In this document: piece by piece, positions 1-5,681 of the stretch | Numbering within the stretch: position 1 is the first letter of the stretch | How the letters are laid out: each line of letters begins with the position of its first letter | Origin: CAZYAK01 sp964645935 | GTDB lineage: Bacteria; Patescibacteriota; Gracilibacteria; Peribacterales; Peribacteraceae | DNA length: 8,462 bases | NCBI GenBank assembly: GCA_964645935.1 | Contig: CAZYAK010000064.1 | Span: 1 to 8,462, forward strand | Direction: 5' to 3' | The notes under the pieces: model-generated | Told to the model about the DNA's origin: nothing | What the model saw: the letters and a program-made list of their open reading frames with translations, nothing else | Database searches by the model: none | Translations under genes and position numbers: made by a program

Positions 1-75
1 TGGTGACCCCGATAGGAATTGAACCTATATTTGCCCCTTAGGAGAGGGCCGTTCTATCCGTTGAACTACGGGGCC
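1..75 (-). tRNA. trnR: tRNA-Arg, anticodon CCU, with encoded CCA end
   Basis: This is a complete 75-nt cloverleaf read on the minus strand. The 7-bp acceptor stem is GGCCCCG with CGGGGUC (one G-U pair). The D arm is closed by GUUC/GAAC. The anticodon stem GCCCU/GGGGC holds the loop CUCCUAA, which puts CCU at positions 34-36 and so reads AGG codons (arginine). The variable region is 4 nt, and the T arm AUAGG-UUCAAUU-CCUAU has the usual UUC. The discriminator is A and the 3' CCA is encoded in the genome. The gene ends exactly at the first base of the window. It lies downstream of the MBL-like gene on the same strand, 66 bases away, and I see no strong terminator between them. Confidence 0.96.
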
Positions 76-90
76 GTGAGTCGCCGAAAG

Positions 91-96
91 AGCGTA
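91..96 (-). promoter_or_regulatory. Possible -10 box of the tRNA-Arg gene
   Basis: On the minus strand TACGCT lies 15 nt before the tRNA 5' end, which would leave a short 5' leader for RNase P. It resembles the TAC-rich -10 hexamers before the protein genes here. A second candidate, TATCCT, lies at 102-107. Neither has a convincing -35, so the choice is uncertain. Confidence 0.25.
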
Positions 97-141
97 TACA
101 AAGGATAACCCAATGCCCCGCTCGTGCCACGGCAAAGCGTC

Positions 142-669
142 TTAGGCTGTCAGCACCATGACCTCGCGCCCCTCGGAGGGGAGCGAGCCCTTCTGCTTGT
201 ACTCGGCCACGTGCTCCTTGGAGCCCAAGGCCTTCTCGGCAGCGGCGAGGTCCTTGCCCGGGAGCAAGAGGATGACGCGCGGATCAAACTCGTCGACCAA
301 CTTCTGCAGAAGCTTGGCGTCGTCGGCCGGCACCACGAGCACATCGATGGCCGGGGCCAGCTCCATCTGTTTGTCCGTCCAATCACGCAGCGGGGTGGAC
401 AGGATGCCCACGCGCACGCCCTCCATCTCCACGACAAACGAGGTCTGGCGACCCTCCTCGTGGCCCACGCCGCGTACGGAGAACCCAGCGACGTTGTACT
501 CGCCCGGCCAGGAGATCACGCCCTGCGTGGTCTTCTCCTCAGGGGCGGACATGATCACAATGGCGTCCGCGGAAGCAGCCTTGATCCCCTGCGGGGGGAA
601 CACGAGCAATGGCTTGGAGGAGCCTGTGAGACGGAAGGAGCCGGGGGTGAGGGCGGTGAATTGGAGCAT
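142..669 (-). CDS. MBL-fold-like protein lacking metal-binding motifs
   Basis: This 175-aa protein resembles the UlaG-like branch of the metallo-beta-lactamase (MBL) fold. What matches is the core: an N-terminal LTPGSFRLTG strand region (the usual LGHS..I position), ADAIVIMS (residues about 36-43), WPGEYNVAGFSVRGVG (the family's PGEYE..G..I.G segment), EMEGVRVGIL, AIDVLVVPA, and a C-terminal GSLPSEGREVMVL tail like the family's last strand. What is missing is every metal ligand: the usual HxHxDH stretch reads SAPEEKTT, the GD..H segment reads STPLRD, and the PMHY strand reads LLPGKD. It is therefore probably a non-catalytic relative; its role is unknown. The start at 669 is preferred because TACCAT lies 8 nt upstream and family similarity begins there. 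The frame extends to 780, but that extension runs through a 9-nt tandem repeat and looks non-coding. There is no signal peptide. Confidence 0.82.
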   Translation of the reverse strand: MLQFTALTPGSFRLTGSSKPLLVFPPQGIKAASADAIVIMSAPEEKTTQGVISWPGEYNVAGFSVRGVGHEEGRQTSFVVEMEGVRVGILSTPLRDWTDKQMELAPAIDVLVVPADDAKLLQKLVDEFDPRVILLLPGKDLAAAEKALGSKEHVAEYKQKGSLPSEGREVMVLTA

Positions 670-677
670 CGGAAGGG

Positions 678-683
678 ATGGTA
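678..683 (-). promoter_or_regulatory. -10-like box (TACCAT) of the MBL-like gene
   Basis: Read on the minus strand, TTGCTACCATC ends 8 nt before the ATG at 669. The same hexamer and the same gap occur before the first cyclophilin gene. No Shine-Dalgarno lies in between, which suggests a leaderless mRNA. The -35 region (TTTCCT at 701-706, 17-nt spacer) is weak. Confidence 0.5.
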
Positions 684-724
684 GCAACAAACCGAGAGGA
701 AGGAAAAGGCAAGGTCTCGGGGTA

Positions 725-831
725 AAGGGACCGAGGGGACCGAAGGCGCCGACGGCACCGAGGTATGCCGCAAAGACCATAGGTATGCCCCAAGCAGCCG
801 CACCTTGGTCCCTGATCCCCTCGGTGCCCTT
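725..831. repeat. Inverted repeat with 8-9-nt degenerate tandem arms, 3' of murA
   Basis: The left arm holds four 9-nt copies in a row at 727-762 (gggaccgag, gggaccgaa, ggcgccgac, ggcaccgag). The right arm at 803-834 is built from 8-nt units starting with CCT in the opposite sense. Bases 725-739 pair with 816-831 over 15 bp with one bulged G at 826. Alternatively 754-763 pairs perfectly with 819-828 over 10 bp, so two folds compete for the same right arm. A 9-nt direct repeat, aggtatgcc, sits at 761-769 and 781-789. The element abuts the murA stop codon and may end murA transcription, although it has no clear U tract. Sequence origin is unknown. Confidence 0.6.
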
Positions 832-833
832 CT

Positions 834-2096
834 TCAGGGGATCTCTACGCGCTCGATCTTGGCTCCCAGCGCCCGGAGCTTCTCATCAAGGCGATCGTAC
901 CCTCGCTCGATGTACTTCACGTCGGTGATGGTGGTCTCGCCCTCGGCGCAGAGCCCGGCCAGCACCATGGCAGCACCGGCGCGGATGTCGTTGCTGGCGA
1001 CGATGCGCCCCTTGAGCGGCGTGGGGCCGATGATAAGCGCCTGGTGCGCGTTGAGGATCTCGATGTGTGCACCCATCTTCTCCAGCTCGTACAGGTAGGC
1101 CATTCTTCCCTCGAACAACACCTCAAAAATGCGCGAAACACCCTTGGCCTGCGTCATCGCCACGCCCATGGGGGCCTGCAGGTCGGTGGGGAAGCCGGGG
1201 AAGATGTTGGTCTGCACTTTCATCGCAGAAAGCGTCGAGAGTTCACCGTCCACTAGGAGCACTCCCTCGTCGTACTTGAAGACGGCGCCGTGGCGCTTGA
1301 GAATGGCAAGGAAGGAGAGCAGGTGCTCGGGATCCACGTGGTGGAGCCTGAGCTTCCCGTGCGTGACGAGCGCGGCCAACACCATGAAGCCCGCCTCTAG
1401 GTAGTCCGACACCACGCGATGCGTGACGCCGCGCAGGGGCTTCTTGCCACGGACGAGCACGGTGTGGTTACCGACGCCGTCCACCTCCACGCCCATCTCC
1501 TGAAGCATCTGCTCGAGGTCCTGCACGTGTGGCTCCGCGGCGGCAAGGTCGATGCGCGTCTCGCCCGGCAACAGCGCCGCGGCCATAACGATGTTCTCCG
1601 TAGCGGTAACCGAAAACTCCGGGAGGATGACGTGTCCCGCCTGCAGCGTGCCCTGCAGGTGCAGGTATTCGTCGGTGGACATGTCCTCCGCACCCAGCTG
1701 CTTGAAGGCCTCGATGTGCGCTTGCACCGGGCGCTTGCCCAGCACGCAACCCCCGGGGTACGCCATCTCCGCCACGCCAAAGCGGGCGAGTAGCGGGCCC
1801 AGCAGCACCACGGACCCGCGCAGCGACGACACGAACTCGGCGGGGATGGGCTGGCTCTTGAGACGCGAGGGGCGCACGCGCACGGTGCTGCCCTCGAAAG
1901 AGGTCTCGCATCCCAGGAAATCCAGGATCTTGAGCATCGCCACGGTGTCGCGCAGGCGCGGCACGTTCTCCAGAATTGTCTCACCATCCGTGAGCAGCGT
2001 GGCCGCCAGCAGGGGCAGCGCCGCGTTCTTCGAACCGCCGATGGAGACGTCTCCCACGAGCGGAATTCCGCCGCGCACTCGGTACCGGACATCCAT
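834..2096 (-). CDS. murA: UDP-N-acetylglucosamine 1-carboxyvinyltransferase
   Basis: MurA moves enolpyruvate from PEP to UDP-GlcNAc in the cytoplasm, the first committed step of peptidoglycan synthesis. The 420-aa product has the family's normal length. GGSKNAALPLL holds the catalytic Lys-Asn pair (K23, N24). PGGCVLGKRPV holds C117, equivalent to E. coli C115, the residue alkylated by fosfomycin, and R122. FPTDLQAP carries the Asp equivalent to E. coli D305. The C-terminal RAGAAMVLAG and YIERGYDRLDEKLRALGA complete the fold. The start at 2096 fits the family N-terminus (MDVRYRVRGG). The longer frame, to 2171, adds residues unlike MurA and runs into the heptamer repeat. TACACT lies 11 nt upstream and there is no Shine-Dalgarno. 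It is transcribed away from ftsW/murG and follows lspA on the same strand, separated from it by 111 bases. Confidence 0.97.
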   Translation of the reverse strand: MDVRYRVRGGIPLVGDVSIGGSKNAALPLLAATLLTDGETILENVPRLRDTVAMLKILDFLGCETSFEGSTVRVRPSRLKSQPIPAEFVSSLRGSVVLLGPLLARFGVAEMAYPGGCVLGKRPVQAHIEAFKQLGAEDMSTDEYLHLQGTLQAGHVILPEFSVTATENIVMAAALLPGETRIDLAAAEPHVQDLEQMLQEMGVEVDGVGNHTVLVRGKKPLRGVTHRVVSDYLEAGFMVLAALVTHGKLRLHHVDPEHLLSFLAILKRHGAVFKYDEGVLLVDGELSTLSAMKVQTNIFPGFPTDLQAPMGVAMTQAKGVSRIFEVLFEGRMAYLYELEKMGAHIEILNAHQALIIGPTPLKGRIVASNDIRAGAAMVLAGLCAEGETTITDVKYIERGYDRLDEKLRALGAKIERVEIP

Positions 2097-2107
2097 AGGT
2101 GACGGAG

Positions 2108-2113
2108 AGTGTA
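2108..2113 (-). promoter_or_regulatory. -10 box (TACACT) of murA
   Basis: TACACT on the minus strand ends 11 nt before the murA ATG. It sits in a 13-nt block (2107-2119) that is repeated exactly upstream of lspA (2663-2675). A possible -35, TTGGTG at 2133-2138, would lie inside the neighbouring heptamer repeat with a long 19-nt spacer. Confidence 0.5.
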
Positions 2114-2128
2114 GCGGAAAGGAGGGAC

Positions 2129-2235
2129 GAAGCACCAAATCACACGCGACAAACTCCAAACCCCTGTCCATCGCCGCTCCAAGGCGGTTTTCAGCCTTCC
2201 CTGTTTGTTATTTGGAGCTTGATGCTTGGTGCTTC
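2129..2235. repeat. Heptamer inverted-repeat element overlapping the 3' end of lspA
   Basis: The right arm (2200-2234) reads on the minus strand as five consecutive 7-mers: AAGCACC, AAGCATC, AAGCTCC, AAATAAC, AAACAGG. The left arm (2133-2160) reads as four degenerate 7-mers in the opposite sense: TTTGGAG, TTTGTCG, CGTGTGA, TTTGGTG. Bases 2129-2138 and 2226-2235 are a perfect 10-bp inverted repeat, and 2154-2160 and 2211-2217 a perfect 7-bp one. The loop contains the smaller hairpin AAGGC/GCCTT (2181-2198). The element fills most of the lspA-murA gap and runs into lspA, supplying its last codons and its TAA. It resembles the A/C-rich heptamer repeats I recall between genes in Patescibacteria; that is recollection, not a search result. 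Its function is unknown; it could act as a hairpin terminator. Confidence 0.7.
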
Positions 2236-2657
2236 CGGCGCTCCAGAAGCATATCCACGAGCAGGAGGACAACGCCGACCGTGATGCAGCTGTCCGCCAC
2301 ATTGAAGATGGGGAACGTCCCCACCTGGAAGAAATCCGTCACGACCCCGTCGCCGATGCGGTCCAGCACATTGCAGAGAGCCCCGCCGATGATGAGCCCG
2401 AACCCGGCGCGTGAGAGCAGCGTGCGCGAGTGGCGCACGGCGACGTAGGCCATCAACGCGAGCGCGATAGGCACCAGGAGGTTGTGGAGCCCAAACGGCA
2501 ACATCATCCCAAAGGCCACACCCGGGTTCAAGGACGGTACGAGGCCCACCAACTCCCCAAACAGCGGCACGGGCCGCGTGAGGAACGCATCCGACAGGAG
2601 CTTGCCCGCAAGGCTGAGAACAAAAGCGACGGAGGCGGAGGCCCAGAGGAGTGGCAC
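2208..2657 (-). CDS. lspA: Lipoprotein signal peptidase (signal peptidase II)
   Basis: LspA is the inner-membrane aspartyl protease that removes the signal peptide from diacylglyceryl-modified prolipoproteins. The product has 149 aa with four hydrophobic segments. PSLNPGVAFG (41-50) is the conserved N-x-G-x-x-F motif. GGALCNVLDR (91-100) gives catalytic D99, and FNVADS (118-123) gives catalytic D122. Two points are odd. The usual DxxxK motif of the first helix reads SLAGK (15-19), so its Asp is replaced by Ser. The usual Gly before Asn in GGALGN is Cys95. The last residues (KHQASSSK) are encoded by the heptamer repeat rather than by family-like sequence. The start is GTG at 2657, with TACACT 6 nt upstream and no Shine-Dalgarno. 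It diverges from ftsW across 70 bases. The lipobox protein encoded at 5898-6728 is a probable substrate. Confidence 0.94.
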   Translation of the reverse strand: MPLLWASASVAFVLSLAGKLLSDAFLTRPVPLFGELVGLVPSLNPGVAFGMMLPFGLHNLLVPIALALMAYVAVRHSRTLLSRAGFGLIIGGALCNVLDRIGDGVVTDFFQVGTFPIFNVADSCITVGVVLLLVDMLLERRKHQASSSK

Positions 2658-2663
2658 GGCCGG

Positions 2664-2669
2664 AGTGTA
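2664..2669 (-). promoter_or_regulatory. -10 box (TACACT) of lspA
   Basis: TACACT on the minus strand ends 6 nt before the GTG start at 2657, so transcription would begin at or next to the start codon. The surrounding 13-nt block (2663-2675) is identical to that before murA. It forms one half of the divergent lspA/ftsW promoter region. Confidence 0.55.
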
Positions 2670-2670
2670 G

Positions 2671-2693
2671 CGGAACTCGTGCTTCTGGTTCCG
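2671..2693. promoter_or_regulatory. Operator-like inverted repeat between divergent lspA and ftsW
   Basis: CGGAAC (2671-2676) and GTTCCG (2688-2693) form a perfect 6-bp inverted repeat around 11 bases. It lies between the two facing -10 boxes and covers the lspA -35 position and part of that of ftsW. It could bind a dimeric regulator, or simply be chance in a short GC-rich gap. Confidence 0.3.
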
Positions 2694-2712
2694 TCAGCGG
2701 GGGAGTCCCGCC

Positions 2713-2718
2713 TATACT
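2713..2718 (+). promoter_or_regulatory. -10 box (TATACT) of ftsW
   Basis: CCTATACTGC is the closest match to the TATAAT consensus in the window. It ends 9 nt before the ftsW ATG at 2728, leaving no room for a Shine-Dalgarno leader. No strong -35 is visible at 17-18 nt spacing. Confidence 0.6.
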
Positions 2719-2727
2719 GCGGACCTC

Positions 2728-3942
2728 ATGTTTAAGAGGATCGACATGCTGCTGCTCGGCACCACGGTGGTGCTCACGCTCTTCGGACTGGCGATGATCG
2801 CCAGCGTGAGCGTGTTCGAGAGTTACCAGCTCACCACGAAACTCTACGGGGAGGGGCGCAACTCCTTCTACTTGTGGCGCACATTCATCCACGTCGGCAT
2901 CGGCATGTTCGTGATGATGGGCATGGCCACCCTGCCCTACCGCCTGTGGGAGAGACTCGCTCGGCCGTTGTACTTTTTGAGCATCGTGCTCCTCGTGCTC
3001 GTGTTCATCCCCGCGCTCAAGCCCGCGGGCGCGCAGACCAGTAACAGCTGGATCGACCTTGGCTTCTTTACCCTCCAGCCGGCGGAGATCCTCAAGCTGA
3101 CGTTCATCTTCTACCTCTCCACGTGGCTGCAGAAACGCGAGCAGCTCATTAGCACGTTCAAGGACGGCTTCGTGCCGTTTGTGACGCTGCTTCTCATTAG
3201 CACCTTCCTCGTGGCGGTGCAGCCGGACCTCGGCTCGTTCCTCGTGATTTCGGGTATCGCGGGCGTGATGTTCCTCATCGCCGGTGGCGGGTTCTTCCAC
3301 CTCTTTCTCGGTGGCGGCCTGGCAGCGCTGGTGGGCCTGCCAGTCATCCTCCAGAAGGAATACGTGAAGCTGCGCTTCACGGGATTCTTGTCCATCATGT
3401 TCAACCCCGGCGACACCAAGATCTGCGAGACCAAGGCCGGCTACCAGATCTGCCAGGCGCTCATCGCCATCGGCAGCGGCGGGCTCTTTGGGGTGGGGTA
3501 CGGCAAGTCCATCCAGAAGTTCGGATATCTCCCCGAGGTGCAGGGCGACATGATCTTCTCCGTGATGGCCGAAGAACTGGGGTTCGTGCGCCTGCTCATC
3601 ATTCTCTTTATGTACGGGATGCTCGTCTACCGCGGGTACAAGATCGCGGAGAACGCACCTGACCGCTTCGGGTTCCTGCTCGCTTCCGGTATCACCACGT
3701 GGATCGCGGTGCAGACGCTGGTCAACATCTCGGTGAATATCGGCATATTCCCACTCACGGGAATCACGCTGCCATTCATCAGCTACGGCGGCTCGTCGCT
3801 GATGACGCTGCTGGGTGCTGTCGGCATTCTCCTCAACATCTCCATGTACTCCACCGAGGAAGCCAGCCTGGCGAGGAGGGCAAAATCCAAGGCGGAGAGC
3901 TCGAGCAGGAAGAGGGGAGGGTTTCGGACGAGGCTGGCGTGA
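2728..3942 (+). CDS. ftsW: SEDS-family peptidoglycan glycosyltransferase FtsW
   Basis: FtsW polymerises lipid II into glycan strands at the division septum together with a class B penicillin-binding protein. The product has 404 aa and about ten membrane helices. SEDS motifs appear in order: NSWIDLGFFTLQPAEILKL (106-124), QPDLGSFLVI (165-174), AIGSGGLFGVGYGKS (247-261), FGYLPEVQGDMIFSVMAEELG (265-285, with the acidic residues D274, E282 and E283 of the conserved active-site region), and GITLPFISYGGSSLM (345-359). The C-terminus (after about 375) is a short Lys/Arg/Ser-rich cytoplasmic tail. FtsW is preferred over RodA because murG follows after 19 bases, as in division/cell-wall clusters; sequence alone does not exclude RodA. 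The loop before the GYQ segment has two cysteines, C233 and C242. The start at 2728 fits the helix 1 position and the -10 box. Confidence 0.93.
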   Translation: MFKRIDMLLLGTTVVLTLFGLAMIASVSVFESYQLTTKLYGEGRNSFYLWRTFIHVGIGMFVMMGMATLPYRLWERLARPLYFLSIVLLVLVFIPALKPAGAQTSNSWIDLGFFTLQPAEILKLTFIFYLSTWLQKREQLISTFKDGFVPFVTLLLISTFLVAVQPDLGSFLVISGIAGVMFLIAGGGFFHLFLGGGLAALVGLPVILQKEYVKLRFTGFLSIMFNPGDTKICETKAGYQICQALIAIGSGGLFGVGYGKSIQKFGYLPEVQGDMIFSVMAEELGFVRLLIILFMYGMLVYRGYKIAENAPDRFGFLLASGITTWIAVQTLVNISVNIGIFPLTGITLPFISYGGSSLMTLLGAVGILLNISMYSTEEASLARRAKSKAESSSRKRGGFRTRLA

Positions 3943-3949
3943 GGTGAGG

Positions 3950-3955
3950 TAGAAT
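3950..3955 (+). promoter_or_regulatory. -10-like box (TAGAAT) of murG
   Basis: TAGAAT lies in the 19-base gap after ftsW and ends 6 nt before the murG GTG. The GGAGG at 3956-3960 is only 1 nt from the start codon, too close for a normal ribosome binding site. murG may therefore be made both from the ftsW transcript and from its own leaderless one. Confidence 0.4.
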
Positions 3956-3961
3956 GGAGGA

Positions 3962-5011
3962 GTGACGCGTATCCTCCTCGTCGGCGGCGGTTCCATCGGC
4001 CACGTGGCCCCGGCGGTGGCAGTGTGGCGCGCACTGCAGCGCATGAAGCCCGATGCCGTACTTCAGCTGGTCTGCTCCGAGGAACCAGGTGACGCCGCAT
4101 TTCTGGAGAAGGAGGGCATCGCTTTCATCGCCATCCGCGGACGGCGCCTCTCGCTCGCGCGCCCGGACATCTTCGGGAAGTCCTTCGTCGCGGCGTGGCG
4201 ACTGGTGAAGTCTTTCAAGCCCGACGTGGTCTTCAGTAAGGGTGGTGCACTCAGTGTGCCGTTGTGTCTGGCCGCTCGCGTCGCTGGCGTACCCATCGTG
4301 CTGCACGAGTCCGACGCCGTGAACGGCCGGGCCAACCGCCTGGTGTCGCGCTGGGCGGTCACGGTGTGCGACGGCTTCCCAGGTGGGGGAACGCAAAGCG
4401 CCCATGTGTTCACCGGCAACCCCGTGCGCCCCGCAGTGGCGCAAGGCTCGCGCACCGAAGGCCTGAGGATCACCGGTCTTTCGGGTACGCGTCCCGTGCT
4501 CTTGGTGATGGGCGGGAGCCAGGGCGCGCAGGCGCTCAACGCAGCGATCGTCCGTCATCTCGATGTGCTCCTGCAGTCCGTCGAGATCCTCCATCTCACA
4601 GGCAAAGGTAAGCCCGGCGCACCGGCGCGGGCGGGATACTGGAGTGCGGAGTTCGCATACGAGACGTTGCCCCACCTGTACGCCGCCGCGGACCTCGCGC
4701 TCTCGCGTGCGGGGGCGGGCGGCATCAGCGAGCTAGCCGCGTGCGGCGTCCCCGCACTACTGGTCCCGCTGCGGGGCCTCGCGCAGGACCACCAGTTCGC
4801 CAACGCTCGGGCCGCAGAGCTCGCGGGTGCGTGCGTGCTGCTGCATCAGGAAGAACTGGACGCCACGCTCCTGCCAGCGGTGCAAGCCCTGGCCACACAC
4901 GAACGCAGGCGCGCCGCGCTAGCGGCGGGCATCCGCGGACTCTCGTCGCCCGACTCCGCCGAGCGCATCGCACGGATCGTTCTGGACGCTACGGGCTCGC
5001 TGCGTGTGTGA
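3962..5011 (+). CDS. murG: UDP-GlcNAc:undecaprenyl-PP-MurNAc-pentapeptide GlcNAc transferase
   Basis: MurG adds GlcNAc to lipid I to make lipid II on the inner face of the membrane; this is the substrate for the upstream ftsW product. The 349-aa protein has the two-domain GT-B (GT28) layout. The N-terminal domain has GGGSIGHVAPA (8-18) with catalytic-loop H14, SKGGALSVP (92-100), and HESDAVNGRANRL (115-127). The C-terminal domain has MGGSQGAQALN (183-193), SRAGAGGISELAACGVPALLVP (248-269; E257 matches the UDP-GlcNAc-binding Glu) and QDHQFANA (275-282). The first glycine loop departs from the usual GGTGGH: it reads GGSIGH. Translation begins at GTG 3962, chosen because it gives the family N-terminus MTRILLVGGG directly after the -10 box; there is no other start between it and the ftsW stop. 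Confidence 0.95.
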   Translation: MTRILLVGGGSIGHVAPAVAVWRALQRMKPDAVLQLVCSEEPGDAAFLEKEGIAFIAIRGRRLSLARPDIFGKSFVAAWRLVKSFKPDVVFSKGGALSVPLCLAARVAGVPIVLHESDAVNGRANRLVSRWAVTVCDGFPGGGTQSAHVFTGNPVRPAVAQGSRTEGLRITGLSGTRPVLLVMGGSQGAQALNAAIVRHLDVLLQSVEILHLTGKGKPGAPARAGYWSAEFAYETLPHLYAAADLALSRAGAGGISELAACGVPALLVPLRGLAQDHQFANARAAELAGACVLLHQEELDATLLPAVQALATHERRRAALAAGIRGLSSPDSAERIARIVLDATGSLRV

Positions 5012-5019
5012 GACGCCGC

Positions 5020-5025
5020 TACCAT
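5020..5025 (+). promoter_or_regulatory. -10-like box (TACCAT) of the secreted cyclophilin gene
   Basis: CCGCTACCATC lies in the 22-base gap after murG and ends 8 nt before ATG 5034. It matches the hexamer and gap seen at the MBL-like gene, and it supports 5034 rather than the upstream in-frame GTG at 5004. Confidence 0.45.
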
Positions 5026-5033
5026 CGGGACAC

Positions 5034-5681
5034 ATGCGCCTCTTCGTCCTCTTCCTTGCCCTCCTCATGACGCTCCACGCCCTCCCCGACGACGCCCAGG
5101 CCGCGCTCTCGCCCGCCGATAACACGTTCCAGGCCGGGATACTCAAGAAGGCTGGGCTTAAGCGCCTGCAGACGCTCAAGGGCAAGCACGTCGTGGTCAT
5201 CAAGACGTCGCTCGGGGACATCACGGTGGAGCTGGACGCGACGGCGGCCCCGAGAACCGTCACCAATTTCGTCACCCTCGCCAAGGGCAAGTACTATGAC
5301 GGCCTGATCTTCCACCGCGTGATCCCCGACTTCATGATCCAAGGGGGCGATCCGGACGGGCAGGGGACCGGTGGACGCAGCATCTACGGCGAGGAATTTG
5401 CCGACGAGTTCAAGCGCGGCCACATGCTGCCCATGGTGCGCGGCGCCATCGCCATGGCCAACCGCGGGCCGGATACCAACGGCAGCCAGTTCTTTATTGT
5501 GCAGGCCGCTTCCGCCCAGTGGCTGGAGGGCAAGCACACGGTATTCGGGAACGTCACCAAGGGCATGGACGTGGTAGACGCGATCGCCACCGTACAACGC
5601 GATTCGCACGACGCGCCGCTCACTCCTGTGACGTACACGATGCACGTCCAGACGGTGAAGAAGGTGCCGCGCACGAAGTGA
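5034..5681 (+). CDS. Secreted cyclophilin-type peptidyl-prolyl isomerase
   Basis: This 215-aa protein has an N-terminal Sec signal peptide (hydrophobic LFVLFLALLMTLHAL, probable cleavage at AQA|A after residue 23). A cyclophilin domain follows from about residue 52 to the end. It should speed cis-trans isomerisation of Xaa-Pro bonds outside the membrane. Active-site residues are intact by comparison with human cyclophilin A: FHRVIPDFMIQGGDP gives R95, F100 and Q103; GSQFFIVQ gives the F113 equivalent; WLEGKHTVFG gives W163 and H168. It is a compact form without large insertions. The start at 5034 is chosen over the GTG at 5004 because it gives a clean signal peptide and follows the -10 box. 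It sits 22 bases after murG and may share its transcript. Confidence 0.93.
   Translation: MRLFVLFLALLMTLHALPDDAQAALSPADNTFQAGILKKAGLKRLQTLKGKHVVVIKTSLGDITVELDATAAPRTVTNFVTLAKGKYYDGLIFHRVIPDFMIQGGDPDGQGTGGRSIYGEEFADEFKRGHMLPMVRGAIAMANRGPDTNGSQFFIVQAASAQWLEGKHTVFGNVTKGMDVVDAIATVQRDSHDAPLTPVTYTMHVQTVKKVPRTK

Noticed and set aside
670..780. N-terminal extension of the MBL-like protein (37 extra residues up to an ATG at 780)
   Set aside because: The extension is encoded largely by the 9-nt tandem repeat (giving LGA, VGA, FGP, LGP units) and has no family similarity. The start at 669 has a -10 box at the usual distance.
725..831. CRISPR-like array in the 9-nt tandem repeats
   Set aside because: The units are far too short, contiguous without spacers, and degenerate; no cas gene is near.
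2097..2171. N-terminal extension of MurA to an ATG at 2171
   Set aside because: The added residues are unlike any MurA and are encoded by the left arm of the heptamer repeat and the promoter; the family N-terminus starts at 2096.
3956..3960. GGAGG as a Shine-Dalgarno for murG
   Set aside because: It is 1 nt from the GTG, whereas about 5-9 nt are needed; no other gene in the window has such a motif.
3954..3965. A four-codon mini-ORF (ATG GAG GAG TGA) across the murG start
   Set aside because: It is most simply the overlap of the TAGAAT box, a purine-rich spacer and the GTG start. Nothing suggests it is translated.
2191..4044. A 617-codon open frame on the minus strand opposite ftsW
   Set aside because: It is antisense to a clear ftsW and overlaps lspA. 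Its product is rich in His, Glu, Arg and Gln with no domain, as expected from the GC-biased codons of ftsW read backwards. Similar long shadows occur opposite the second cyclophilin (5883-6761), gltX (6479-7495 and 7499-8317) and the MBL-like gene (158-928).
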